Source: Treponema sp.
GTDB lineage: Bacteria > Spirochaetota > Spirochaetia > Treponematales > Breznakiellaceae
Reading direction: 5' to 3'
Assembly (NCBI GenBank): GCA_031288815.1
Contig: JAITQR010000147.1
Span: 1-5,267 of the forward strand
DNA length: 5,267 nucleotides
A program made the position numbers and the translations under genes. Numbering within the stretch: the stretch's first letter is position 1; each line of letters begins with the position of its first letter. The notes under the pieces were generated by a model. The model saw nothing but the letters and a program-made list of their open reading frames with translations. It did no database searches and was not told where the DNA came from. Of the stretch, positions 1 to 5,267 are shown piece after piece.

Positions 1-1
1 C

Positions 2-262
2 CTCCAATGTACCGACGAGGCCCCGCCGGACGAAAGGGGGGTTCACGAATCGTACATTTATTTCGATCCCGCCCGGCCCCGGAGCTCTTTAAGCGATCCC
101 GCCCTGGTCTGGACGCAGAAGCGCTACGCCCCCTTCCCCGGGGAAAAGGGATCTCCCTTCTCCGACGATGGCGACCGCTACCGGGCCTTCGCCGAACTGG
201 GGGGCGGCCGGGTGGTACGGCTGCGGATACTGGCGCCGGTGATAAAGAAGCTGAACCGGTAG
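2..262 (+). CDS. C-terminal fragment of an unrecognised protein (5' end outside window)
   Basis: An open frame enters from the left edge and ends at TAG 260-262, giving 86 visible residues that end in VIRRL-like basic sequence, exactly VIKKLNR. The visible part is mostly polar, with aromatic stretches such as ESYIYFDP and YAPFPGEKGSPF and a final beta-like segment GGRVVRLRILAPV. No membrane helix or catalytic motif is visible. I chose this frame over the overlapping frame that starts at base 7 because that one encodes an Arg/Pro/Gly-rich product typical of an out-of-frame reading and would run into the end of the opposite gene. This frame has balanced composition and stops 42 bp before the convergent neighbour. 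I do not recognise the family; function unknown. Confidence 0.6.
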   Translation, partial: LQCTDEAPPDERGVHESYIYFDPARPRSSLSDPALVWTQKRYAPFPGEKGSPFSDDGDRYRAFAELGGGRVVRLRILAPVIKKLNR

Positions 263-299
263 CGGTAGTTCCGCAAGCGCGTGAGGCTCCCGCGCGACA

Positions 300-321
300 G
301 GCTCCTAGCGCAGCAGGAGCC
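300..321. terminator. Weak inverted repeat at the convergent gene ends
   Basis: GGCTCCT (300-306) and AGGAGCC (315-321) form a perfect 7-bp stem around an 8-base loop, overlapping the last codons and stop of the - strand receptor gene. A second short GC stem, GCGCG (277-281) with CGCGC (291-295), lies just before it in the spacer between the two convergent genes. Neither is followed by a T-run on either strand, so a classical intrinsic terminator is not supported. The stem may simply reflect the coding sequence of the terminal Leu codons. Confidence 0.25.
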
Positions 322-2653
322 CGTAGAAGGCTTCCCCGGCCCCGCCGCCCTGCTTTTTGAGTACGTTGAGTTTCCGGACCGGTATATCCCTCAGTTCACC
401 GTTAACCGATTCGGAAATTATCGTCCGGGTCTTGTAACGGCTGGCAAGGCCGGAAAGGATCCGGGAACGGACTACCGGGCGGCCGAAGGCGGAATAGCCT
501 GAAACGGGCATGTAGCCGAAGGCGCATTCCCCGGCGTCGACGCCAAAACGCCAGGACGCGGTCTTAGGCGCGGCCTTTATTTCGGCCAGGAATTCCACCG
601 CCCGAGCCACCGGAGTCCTGGTATGATGGGCGTAGGGGTCTTGGGAAGGCCCCGCGCCGATCCGTTCCAGGGGGGAACCGAAACAGGCCTGCACCATATC
701 CCCGTCGCAGCCGACGATTACCCCGCCGGCTTTTTTAATCAGTTGGGACGCCGTTTCCCGGAACTCTTTCACCACCCCGGCCCCCGCCAGGGGTTTCACC
801 CGATCCTCCCGGGCGAGAAGCCCGGTTTCCCGGATGGTGATCACCGCCGCCTTGACCGATATCCGATCGGATACGGCGGGCCGTCCGGCGGAGACAAGGC
901 GCTTCAGGCAGCTTTTGTTCACGTAAGGCCCATAGGCCAGACGGAAGCGCCGGGCGCCCCGGCTGACTATTACCAGGGAAAGCGAAAAGGCCGTAAGAAC
1001 CGCGGCAAGGGAGGCGCCCAGGGGAATCAGGGGATCGATCCAGAGGCCCAGGAGGATGAAACTCCAGGAAAAGCCCGCCCCCACAAGGGCGCTGAGTACG
1101 CAGCCGGCGGCGAGCCCTCCCCACGGCCCGAAGCGCAGCATGATCAGGATTACCGGCAGGGCGGCGAGAAAAGCCGCCGGAAGGACAAGGCGGCTTTCCC
1201 CGGGCCGTATCGCCCGGCCGGTAAGCAGGCTGTTCGCCAAAACCAGCGAAGCCTCCGGGCCGGAGAGAACGGGTCTTTCGGGAAAGAGGCTCCCCAGAAG
1301 GGGGAGTCCCCCTGGGGAGGACTGAAACTCCTGCCCCGGCCCCAGGATCACGAAGGAGGAGCCAAGGGTTTCCCTGAGGAAGGATCGCATGTCCCGAAAT
1401 TCCTCCCAAGCCGTCCTGAGCTTCCCGAAGGCGGCGATAAGCCTGTCCCGGAGGGCGCCGATCCGGGCGAGTCCCTCCTCCCCCAGGTCTTCCGAGGCGA
1501 TGAGTTCCTCGTAACCCCTCACCAGGCCGGCCTCCGAAGGCCCCTCGAGGAATTCCTCAAGACGGCTGAAATACTCTTCCCGGGCGCGGATCCAGTCCGC
1601 CCCTCCTTCGGCCGTCTCCGGTTCGCCGCTTCCGCCGCCGGCCCTGTCCGCGAGAAATTCCTCCCTCATGGCCAGCGCGTATTCGGAGAGGTAGAGGGGG
1701 GAATTTTCCGGCGGGATCTTCGAATAGATTCCCAGGGAATCCGCCTCTTTCAGGAGCCGCTGCAGGTTCAGATCCGCTTCCCCGTATTGGCGGAAAAAGT
1801 CCAGGGGAAGCCGTTGGAAAGCCTCCCCTTTCCCCGGCCATTCAAAGAGGATAGCCCCGTTTATATCCAGGGGAATGAGCGCCGTTTCCTCCGCCCCCGA
1901 TGGAGTCTGGGCCGGCGTTCCCTGGGCGGCGAAAATTTGGGAATCTTTGAAACGATCCTTGAAGCATTCCTTCAAGGCCGCGTAAACCACGTGTTCCTCT
2001 CCGCCGGGCAGTATCGGGGCTATCCGGCGTATCCTGCCGTCCCAATCCGGCCTGGGCCGGGAATACCAGGGAGAATCCACCGGGCTGGGAAGCCGCAGAT
2101 CCCCGGCCTTGAAGGTTTTGCCGAAGGCCGCCGCGGCCCGTTCCATCCGGGCCATTCCGGCTTCGTCATGCTGAACCAGGGCAAGGGTAAGGCGTTCCTT
2201 TCCCCGGTTCGCCAGCTCCACCAGTTCGGTCACATAGCGCTCCGATTCCGATGGAGGGACGGAGCCAATCCGGATGGCCTCGAAAAGATTCTGGATGTTC
2301 CTGCCTAAAAGGGCGAATTCCTCGTCGAAGCGGTAGAGTATTTCCCCCTCCCCCTCCCGGCCGGAAGAAAAACTCAACACCGGGCTTTCTATGACCAGGC
2401 CCGCCGCGTCCATCTCGGTAAGGGTAAGGATAAGCTGGATGGCGCTTCCCGGTTCTATGATGTCCTCGGTGTCCACCAGGAGGAGGCTCCGGGCAACCGG
2501 GGGCGGAGCCCGCGTGTTCATGAGGAAATCGTAATGGGGCCCCAGTTTAGGCCCCCTCAGCAGGTAGTTCAACAGCACGGCGGCGGCGGCGGCGCTAAGA
2601 AGGGCGCAGAGGAATACCAGCGCGGATTTTTTCTTGGTAATAAACGCCGTCAT
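305..2653 (-). CDS. CHASE2-type membrane sensor with degenerate adenylate/guanylate cyclase domain
   Basis: A 782-aa membrane receptor. Residues about 9-32 form an uninterrupted hydrophobic anchor. Residues about 38-482 fit an extracytoplasmic CHASE2 sensor: the opening YDFLMNTRAPPP and LLLVDTEDI, then the closing strand SSFVILGPG (432-440) and LVLANSLLTGR (470-480), match that family's usual start and end. Three membrane helices follow (about 487-506, 511-533, 536-564), the standard CHASE2 order. Residues about 600-755 resemble a class III cyclase domain: GCDGDMVQACFGSP keeps the second metal Asp (D652), and FGVDAGECAFG and YSAFGRPVV match later family blocks. By my hand alignment the first metal Asp is Thr606, the base-binding Lys is Gly648, the base-selecting Asp is Gly719, and the Asn/Arg transition-state pair is Val728/Ile732, so cAMP or cGMP synthesis is unlikely. 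Residues about 340-425 are a charged helical insertion that enlarges the sensor. The ATG start gives the correct anchor but has no visible Shine-Dalgarno (leader AAATAAAACAACACTAT). Ligand unknown. Confidence 0.85.
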   Translation of the reverse strand: MTAFITKKKSALVFLCALLSAAAAAVLLNYLLRGPKLGPHYDFLMNTRAPPPVARSLLLVDTEDIIEPGSAIQLILTLTEMDAAGLVIESPVLSFSSGREGEGEILYRFDEEFALLGRNIQNLFEAIRIGSVPPSESERYVTELVELANRGKERLTLALVQHDEAGMARMERAAAAFGKTFKAGDLRLPSPVDSPWYSRPRPDWDGRIRRIAPILPGGEEHVVYAALKECFKDRFKDSQIFAAQGTPAQTPSGAEETALIPLDINGAILFEWPGKGEAFQRLPLDFFRQYGEADLNLQRLLKEADSLGIYSKIPPENSPLYLSEYALAMREEFLADRAGGGSGEPETAEGGADWIRAREEYFSRLEEFLEGPSEAGLVRGYEELIASEDLGEEGLARIGALRDRLIAAFGKLRTAWEEFRDMRSFLRETLGSSFVILGPGQEFQSSPGGLPLLGSLFPERPVLSGPEASLVLANSLLTGRAIRPGESRLVLPAAFLAALPVILIMLRFGPWGGLAAGCVLSALVGAGFSWSFILLGLWIDPLIPLGASLAAVLTAFSLSLVIVSRGARRFRLAYGPYVNKSCLKRLVSAGRPAVSDRISVKAAVITIRETGLLAREDRVKPLAGAGVVKEFRETASQLIKKAGGVIVGCDGDMVQACFGSPLERIGAGPSQDPYAHHTRTPVARAVEFLAEIKAAPKTASWRFGVDAGECAFGYMPVSGYSAFGRPVVRSRILSGLASRYKTRTIISESVNGELRDIPVRKLNVLKKQGGGAGEAFYGLLLR

Positions 2654-2734
2654 ATAGTGTTGTTTTATTTTCGGAAAAAGATGCCGATTCCTGGAGTTAT
2701 CCGGACGCCCTTTATATTCTCCCCCGGCGCCTGT

Positions 2735-2740
2735 ATTATA
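2735..2740 (-). promoter_or_regulatory. Possible -10 hexamer for the CHASE2 receptor gene
   Basis: Read on the - strand this is a perfect TATAAT, in the AT-rich stretch about 80 bp upstream of the receptor start codon. No good -35 hexamer lies 16-18 bp further upstream (bases about 2757-2764 read CGGTAC or TCGGTA), so it would be a weak or activator-dependent promoter. A second AT-rich hexamer, TATAAA on the - strand at 2711-2716, is an alternative. Called by consensus only. Confidence 0.35.
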
Positions 2741-2749
2741 TTAAGGGGA

Positions 2750-2764
2750 ATCGGTTGTACCGAT
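2750..2764. promoter_or_regulatory. Operator-like palindrome ATCGGT-TGT-ACCGAT
   Basis: Two perfect 6-bp arms (2750-2755 and 2759-2764) flank a 3-base centre. The palindrome covers the place where the -35 region of the - strand TATAAT would lie, and it sits immediately before the first hairpin of the intergenic array. Its size and symmetry suit a dimeric DNA-binding regulator. It could instead be the outer edge of the repeat element next to it. No regulator gene is in the window. Confidence 0.35.
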
Positions 2765-2768
2765 AATA

Positions 2769-2805
2769 GACTTGTTCAACAACCCGGTTGGTTGTCGAAC
2801 AAGTC
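2769..2805. repeat. Hairpin 1: 16-bp stem, 5-base loop
   Basis: GACTTGTTCAACAACC (2769-2784) pairs with GGTTGTCGAACAAGTC (2790-2805) at 15 of 16 positions around loop CGGTT. The single mismatch is A2778 against C2796. No T-run follows on the + strand, which argues against a simple terminator for + strand transcripts. Confidence 0.8.
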
Positions 2806-2807
2806 TT

Positions 2808-2828
2808 GCAAAATGCCCTGCATTTTGC
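2808..2828. repeat. Hairpin 2: perfect 9-bp stem, 3-base loop
   Basis: GCAAAATGC (2808-2816) and GCATTTTGC (2820-2828) are exact reverse complements around CCT. If C2829 is bulged, the stem gains two more pairs (TT 2806-2807 with AA 2830-2831). It starts only two bases after hairpin 1 ends. Confidence 0.75.
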
Positions 2829-2843
2829 CAATTTTAAGCGGTT

Positions 2844-2873
2844 GTTGTTCAGAAACTGAAGTTTCTGAACAAC
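2844..2873 (+). terminator. Hairpin 3: perfect 13-bp stem, tetraloop, then T6; possible terminator or attenuator
   Basis: GTTGTTCAGAAAC (2844-2856) pairs perfectly with GTTTCTGAACAAC (2861-2873) around a TGAA loop. Seven bases later a run of six T (2881-2886) leads directly into the AGGAG of the lipoprotein gene. The stem is only moderately GC-rich and the T-run is displaced from its base, so intrinsic termination would be inefficient. The arrangement would suit attenuation, or insulation from read-through, just upstream of the operon. The T-run may be coincidental and the hairpin merely the last module of the repeat. Confidence 0.4.
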
Positions 2874-2886
2874 TCTAATGTTTTTT

Positions 2887-2891
2887 AGGAG
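2887..2891 (+). promoter_or_regulatory. Shine-Dalgarno AGGAG that sets the lipoprotein start at GTG 2899
   Basis: AGGAG ends 7 bases before GTG 2899-2901, an ideal spacing. The in-frame ATG at 2878 lies upstream of this site, has no such sequence before it, and would add seven residues (MFFRRST) in front of a normal lipoprotein signal peptide. The GTG start is therefore preferred. Confidence 0.85.
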
Positions 2892-2898
2892 AAGTACA

Positions 2899-3486
2899 GT
2901 GAAAAAATCGAGGTTCTTATTATGTTTGTGTGTTATGGCTTTTTCGGCCCTGTTCTGGGCCGGTTGCGCGAAACCGCCCCTGGCGGAAATGGACGCCGCG
3001 GAGAGCGCGGTTATCCGGGCGGAAAACGATTCTGATGTGGTGAGCTTCGCGGGAAGTTCCCTGGCCAGGGCGCGGGAAGCCCTGACCCGTATGCGGGAGG
3101 AAGCGGCTTCCAAACGTTACGACGCGGCCAAAAACTACGCCGCCGAAGCCGTGGCGGCGGCCAACAAAGCCATCAGTGACGGCAGGACCGCCTCGGCCCG
3201 GGCCAGGGAAGATGCCGCCGCCCTGCTTGCCACGGTTAAAGATTCCCTGGAGGACACCGGCCACGCTATTGACAACGCCAAGGCGGCCGGGAATATCGAC
3301 CTTGACTTTACCGGGGTGGATACGGATTTCGATACCGCCCGGCGTACCACGGATCAGGCGGAAGTGAGCCTGGCGGGGAATAAGTATCAGGACTCCATGG
3401 AAAAGAGCAGAACGGCCCGGGGAATTTTGGGGGATATTTCCGCGAGAATCGCCGGAGCCGCCGCGACGGTTTCCAGAAAAAAATAA
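2899..3486 (+). CDS. DUF4398-like lipoprotein, 195 aa
   Basis: The GTG start gives MKKSRFLL followed by a hydrophobic core and FWAGC, a lipoprotein signal peptide with lipidation expected at Cys23. Trp at -3 is unusual for the general lipobox but fits the looser spirochaete version. The mature 173 residues are Ala-rich, charged and helical. Residues about 31-92 (AESAVIRAEN, then LARAREALTRMREEAASKRYDAAKNYAAEAVAAANKA) match the DUF4398 pattern of short helices in which a Tyr follows a basic residue. Residues about 136-184 repeat the pattern weakly (FDTARRTTDQAEVSLAGNKYQDSMEKSRTARGIL), suggesting an internal duplication. No enzyme motif is present. Known family members are lipoproteins of unknown, probably envelope-related function; an envelope-anchored scaffold or binding role is inference. 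It is the first gene of a two-gene unit, ending 4 bp before the next start, with the hairpin array directly upstream. Confidence 0.85.
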   Translation: MKKSRFLLCLCVMAFSALFWAGCAKPPLAEMDAAESAVIRAENDSDVVSFAGSSLARAREALTRMREEAASKRYDAAKNYAAEAVAAANKAISDGRTASARAREDAAALLATVKDSLEDTGHAIDNAKAAGNIDLDFTGVDTDFDTARRTTDQAEVSLAGNKYQDSMEKSRTARGILGDISARIAGAAATVSRKK

Positions 3487-3490
3487 ACGT

Positions 3491-5050
3491 ATGTTTTTGG
3501 CGTTTTTAGATAAACTGATTTCCTTTTTTTTCAGAGGCAACGACCCCCGGACCTTGAAGAAAAGGGCAATGAAGCAGCTTGCCAAAGAACTGTCGAGGAA
3601 CCGGTATTCGCGGTTTTACCGGCCCAAGACCGGACTGCTTGAACCGGCCATGGCAAGCTTCTTCTTCGAAATATACCGAACCGTTTTCCACGCCCACGGT
3701 TTTCTGAACAACGCCGCCAAGTCGGAACTCCTCAAGGAGCTTACCATAGAGACCTTTCTGGATATCAAGTACCTGGACGCAAGACAGCGCTTGACCCCCG
3801 AGTACGTGAAGGAACAGGCCAAATCCATGCCGACTACCGAGGTTTCCCGTCTTTTACAGGAAGATTTTGATCTCCTGGCCTCGGGTATTAGCCAGGAACT
3901 TATGAACGAGGTGGACTGTTGTTACAATCAGATCCTGGCTCTGGCCAACTTTTCGGTTTTTGACTTTTTCTTTTTTCTCAAAAAATTCGACCCCAGCCTT
4001 ATCGAGAACAACTTCAATATCCGCCCCCATTTTAGCCCGCTGCCGGGGTGGGATCTTGGCGGCCAGATCAAGGATTTCCTGGAGGTGTTCTACGCCATTG
4101 ACACGGAACTGGACTGGGGGCCGCCTCTGCGGGTGTTGAAACTCTACAAGAACGGCGTGGACGTGATTAACCCCGAGGAGTGGAATACCCTTGTTTCTCA
4201 TCTGCGGGAATTAAGGCGATCGGATATCCTGGTGCTGATAATCCGGCATATCGAGGAGAACCCTTCCTGGGAGTTTAAGCCCGCCCTCAGCGTTAAACAC
4301 ATAGCCTCGAATTACCTGGAAGCCCGGGAAAAAGAGGTCCGGAAGGCGATGGACGGTTTTATAAGAGAGCAAAAGCTGCTCCAGGCAAGGGATCTTGCCC
4401 GGGAGGTCTTCGGCGATCCGGATATCAGGCGGGCCCTGCATTATACCCCCCAGGAAAGTTCCGCCTTTGTAAACCGGGGTTTGGACGGTTATACCTGTCC
4501 CGAGGGCTTTAACTACACAATGGCCTTTTTACTGGATATCTTCAAAAAGGAAATACAGGAACTCTGCGAATTGCTGCTTATCCGGGGTCACTGGTATTCC
4601 ATGGAATCTTCCCAGGTCATGTCCGAAAACTATCATATCCTTATTGACGCCGCCGCCCGGATCGGCGCCCTGGACGACTCCCTGGGGGAAAACGGGGCGG
4701 CCGGTTCCCGGCTGCAGGCGATGCTGGCCAAGTCCGACAGGGATAAAAGCCAGCTGCGGCATATCAGGGCCATTCTTAAAGATGTTAACGGGGAAGCGCA
4801 GGAACTTATCAGTACCTCCGCCCAGGCCCTCATCGTTGTCGGCGTAACCATTAAAAACGTCCTGGAGGATCAGAAGAGCGGCGCGGGCGAGCTTATTATC
4901 AACTGGAGAGAGCTGGAGCTTATGGTGGAGATTCCTCTGACCAAGTGCCTGAACGTTACCCAGCAGCGGATAACCGCCTTCCTGCGGCTGCTCCAGGTTC
5001 TTTCGGGAGTAGAGTCCGGCATGGCGGCAATGATAATTCAGGAAGTATAG
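3491..5050 (+). CDS. DUF5312-like spirochaetal protein of unknown function, 519 aa
   Basis: A long, mainly helical protein with no cleavable signal peptide and no clear transmembrane segment. The N-terminus MFLAFLDKLISFFFRG is hydrophobic and amphipathic and could touch the membrane. The start of the protein, including the basic stretch up to FYRPKTG (42-48), the aromatic block FSVFDFFFFLKKFDP (154-168) and the region HYTPQESSAF to GHWYS (317-370), resembles what I remember of the Treponema family DUF5312; this is recollection, not a search result. No nucleotide-binding, metal or protease motif was seen. The ATG lies 4 bp after the lipoprotein stop with no Shine-Dalgarno (preceding bases AAAAAAATAAACGT), so translation probably depends on coupling to the upstream gene. 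The next in-frame Met (residue 27) would delete the N-terminal block. An 8-T tract covers codons 12-14. Function unknown. Confidence 0.85.
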   Translation: MFLAFLDKLISFFFRGNDPRTLKKRAMKQLAKELSRNRYSRFYRPKTGLLEPAMASFFFEIYRTVFHAHGFLNNAAKSELLKELTIETFLDIKYLDARQRLTPEYVKEQAKSMPTTEVSRLLQEDFDLLASGISQELMNEVDCCYNQILALANFSVFDFFFFLKKFDPSLIENNFNIRPHFSPLPGWDLGGQIKDFLEVFYAIDTELDWGPPLRVLKLYKNGVDVINPEEWNTLVSHLRELRRSDILVLIIRHIEENPSWEFKPALSVKHIASNYLEAREKEVRKAMDGFIREQKLLQARDLAREVFGDPDIRRALHYTPQESSAFVNRGLDGYTCPEGFNYTMAFLLDIFKKEIQELCELLLIRGHWYSMESSQVMSENYHILIDAAARIGALDDSLGENGAAGSRLQAMLAKSDRDKSQLRHIRAILKDVNGEAQELISTSAQALIVVGVTIKNVLEDQKSGAGELIINWRELELMVEIPLTKCLNVTQQRITAFLRLLQVLSGVESGMAAMIIQEV

Positions 5051-5070
5051 GCCCCCAAGGCTCCCGCCTC

Positions 5071-5267
5071 TTACTCCAGCCTAAGGATGTTCTCTTCCGC
5101 GATGGAAAGGTACACCGGATCGTTTTCGTTAAAGAGAAGGCTGGCGTCAAAAAGCACGTCCGCGTTCAGCCGGATCTCCCCGCAGTCCACCGTGTAGCGG
5201 ATGATGCTGCCGTGAGAGATGCTGCTCAGCACCCTTCCCTTGAGCCTGAGGCCCCCCTCCTGCCCCT
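5071..5267 (-). CDS. C-terminal TOBE-like end of an ABC transporter ATP-binding protein (partial)
   Basis: On the - strand a frame enters from the right edge and stops at TAA (5073-5071), giving 64 visible residues beginning GQEGGLRLKGRVLSSISHGS and ending VYLSIAEENILRLE. The pattern, a strand opening with a Gly-rich turn, then IIRYTVDCGEIRLNADV, a short acidic stretch and VYLSI followed by a final ILRLE, fits the small C-terminal TOBE domain of importer ATPases such as those for polyamines, sugars, iron or sulfate. The ATPase core (Walker motifs, signature) would lie outside the window, so substrate and even the ABC assignment are inferred from this domain alone. The gene is convergent with the DUF5312-like gene across a 20-bp spacer that shows no clear terminator. 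Confidence 0.6.
   Translation of the reverse strand, partial: GQEGGLRLKGRVLSSISHGSIIRYTVDCGEIRLNADVLFDASLLFNENDPVYLSIAEENILRLE

Larger units (their letters stand above)
2769..2873. repeat. Array of three tandem hairpins, candidate intergenic repeat element
   Basis: Three near-perfect inverted repeats lie one after another with only 2 and 15 bases between them, filling most of the sequence upstream of the lipoprotein gene. The stretch is clearly more AT-rich than the flanking genes. The outer hairpins share related words (GTTCAACAAC, GTTGTTC, GAACAAC), suggesting a modular or duplicated origin. No plausible protein is encoded here: the open frames crossing it read through the palindromes. The compact structure resembles REP/MITE-like intergenic elements of other bacteria, but an RNA leader of the downstream operon is equally possible. 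Whether it is repeated elsewhere in the genome cannot be seen from one copy. Confidence 0.6.

Noticed and set aside
7..360. 117-codon + strand frame at the left edge
   Set aside because: Arg/Pro/Gly-rich out-of-frame reading that overlaps the end of the convergent receptor gene. The frame ending at 262 is better composed and respects the gene boundary.
623..2308. 561-codon open frame on the + strand, antisense to the receptor gene
   Set aside because: Its product is rich in Gly, Pro, Arg and Gln with no domain-like pattern, as expected from the complement of a GC-rich gene. The - strand frame has coherent membrane helices and recognisable CHASE2 and cyclase blocks.
2762..2767. GATAAT as a + strand -10 promoter for the lipoprotein operon
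   Set aside because: No -35-like hexamer at 16-18 bp upstream, and the start point would fall inside hairpin 1. Not strong enough to annotate.
2769..2873. CRISPR array or tRNA-like structure in the hairpin region
   Set aside because: The stems differ from each other, there are no regularly spaced direct repeats, and no cloverleaf or CCA-end pattern is present.
2878..2898. ATG at 2878 as start of the lipoprotein
   Set aside because: It lies before the AGGAG and the T-run, has no ribosome-binding site, and adds MFFRRST ahead of a complete signal peptide.
2736..3113. 125-codon - strand frame crossing the hairpin array
   Set aside because: It reads through palindromes and antisense to the lipoprotein, and the product lacks any domain-like feature. 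It is a by-product of the inverted repeats.
5051..5082. Possible terminator between the last two convergent genes (AGGCT/AGCCT)
   Set aside because: Only a 5-bp stem with a 15-base loop and no T-run on either strand.

Overview
The window looks like a piece of chromosome from a fairly GC-rich treponeme-type spirochaete, possibly of the termite-gut group. The clues are a long cytosolic protein resembling a family I know from Treponema (DUF5312), a small lipoprotein with a relaxed spirochaete-style lipobox, a CHASE2-type membrane cyclase-like receptor, and a GC-rich coding style broken by one AT-richer, hairpin-filled intergenic region. The assignment rests on protein resemblance only; there is no rRNA or other marker in the window.

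Layout, left to right. (1) The 3' end of an unrecognised + strand gene (2-262) converges on (2) a large - strand gene (305-2653). The large gene encodes a 782-aa protein with an N-terminal membrane anchor, an extracytoplasmic CHASE2-like sensor, three membrane helices and a C-terminal class III nucleotide-cyclase-like domain. Several catalytic positions of that domain appear to be replaced, so it is probably a pseudo-cyclase. (3) A 245-bp divergent intergenic region (2654-2898) follows. Its left half holds a TATAAT hexamer and a 15-bp palindrome suited to regulating the receptor gene. Its right half holds three consecutive near-perfect hairpins (2769-2873) that look like a mobile or repetitive intergenic element, or an RNA leader. 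(4) A + strand pair separated by 4 bp follows: a 195-aa lipoprotein of DUF4398 type (2899-3486, GTG start behind a clear AGGAG) and a 519-aa DUF5312-like protein (3491-5050). (5) The pair converges, 20 bp apart, on the C-terminal end of a - strand gene (5071 to beyond 5267) whose product resembles the TOBE domain of an ABC-transporter ATPase.

How they may work together: the lipoprotein and the DUF5312-like protein are very likely co-transcribed. The receptor is divergently transcribed and shares the upstream region with them, which allows joint regulation but does not prove it. No RNA gene, CRISPR array, transposase or phage gene was seen. The points most worth a second look are the three-hairpin element directly in front of the lipoprotein ribosome-binding site and the apparently inactive cyclase domain.
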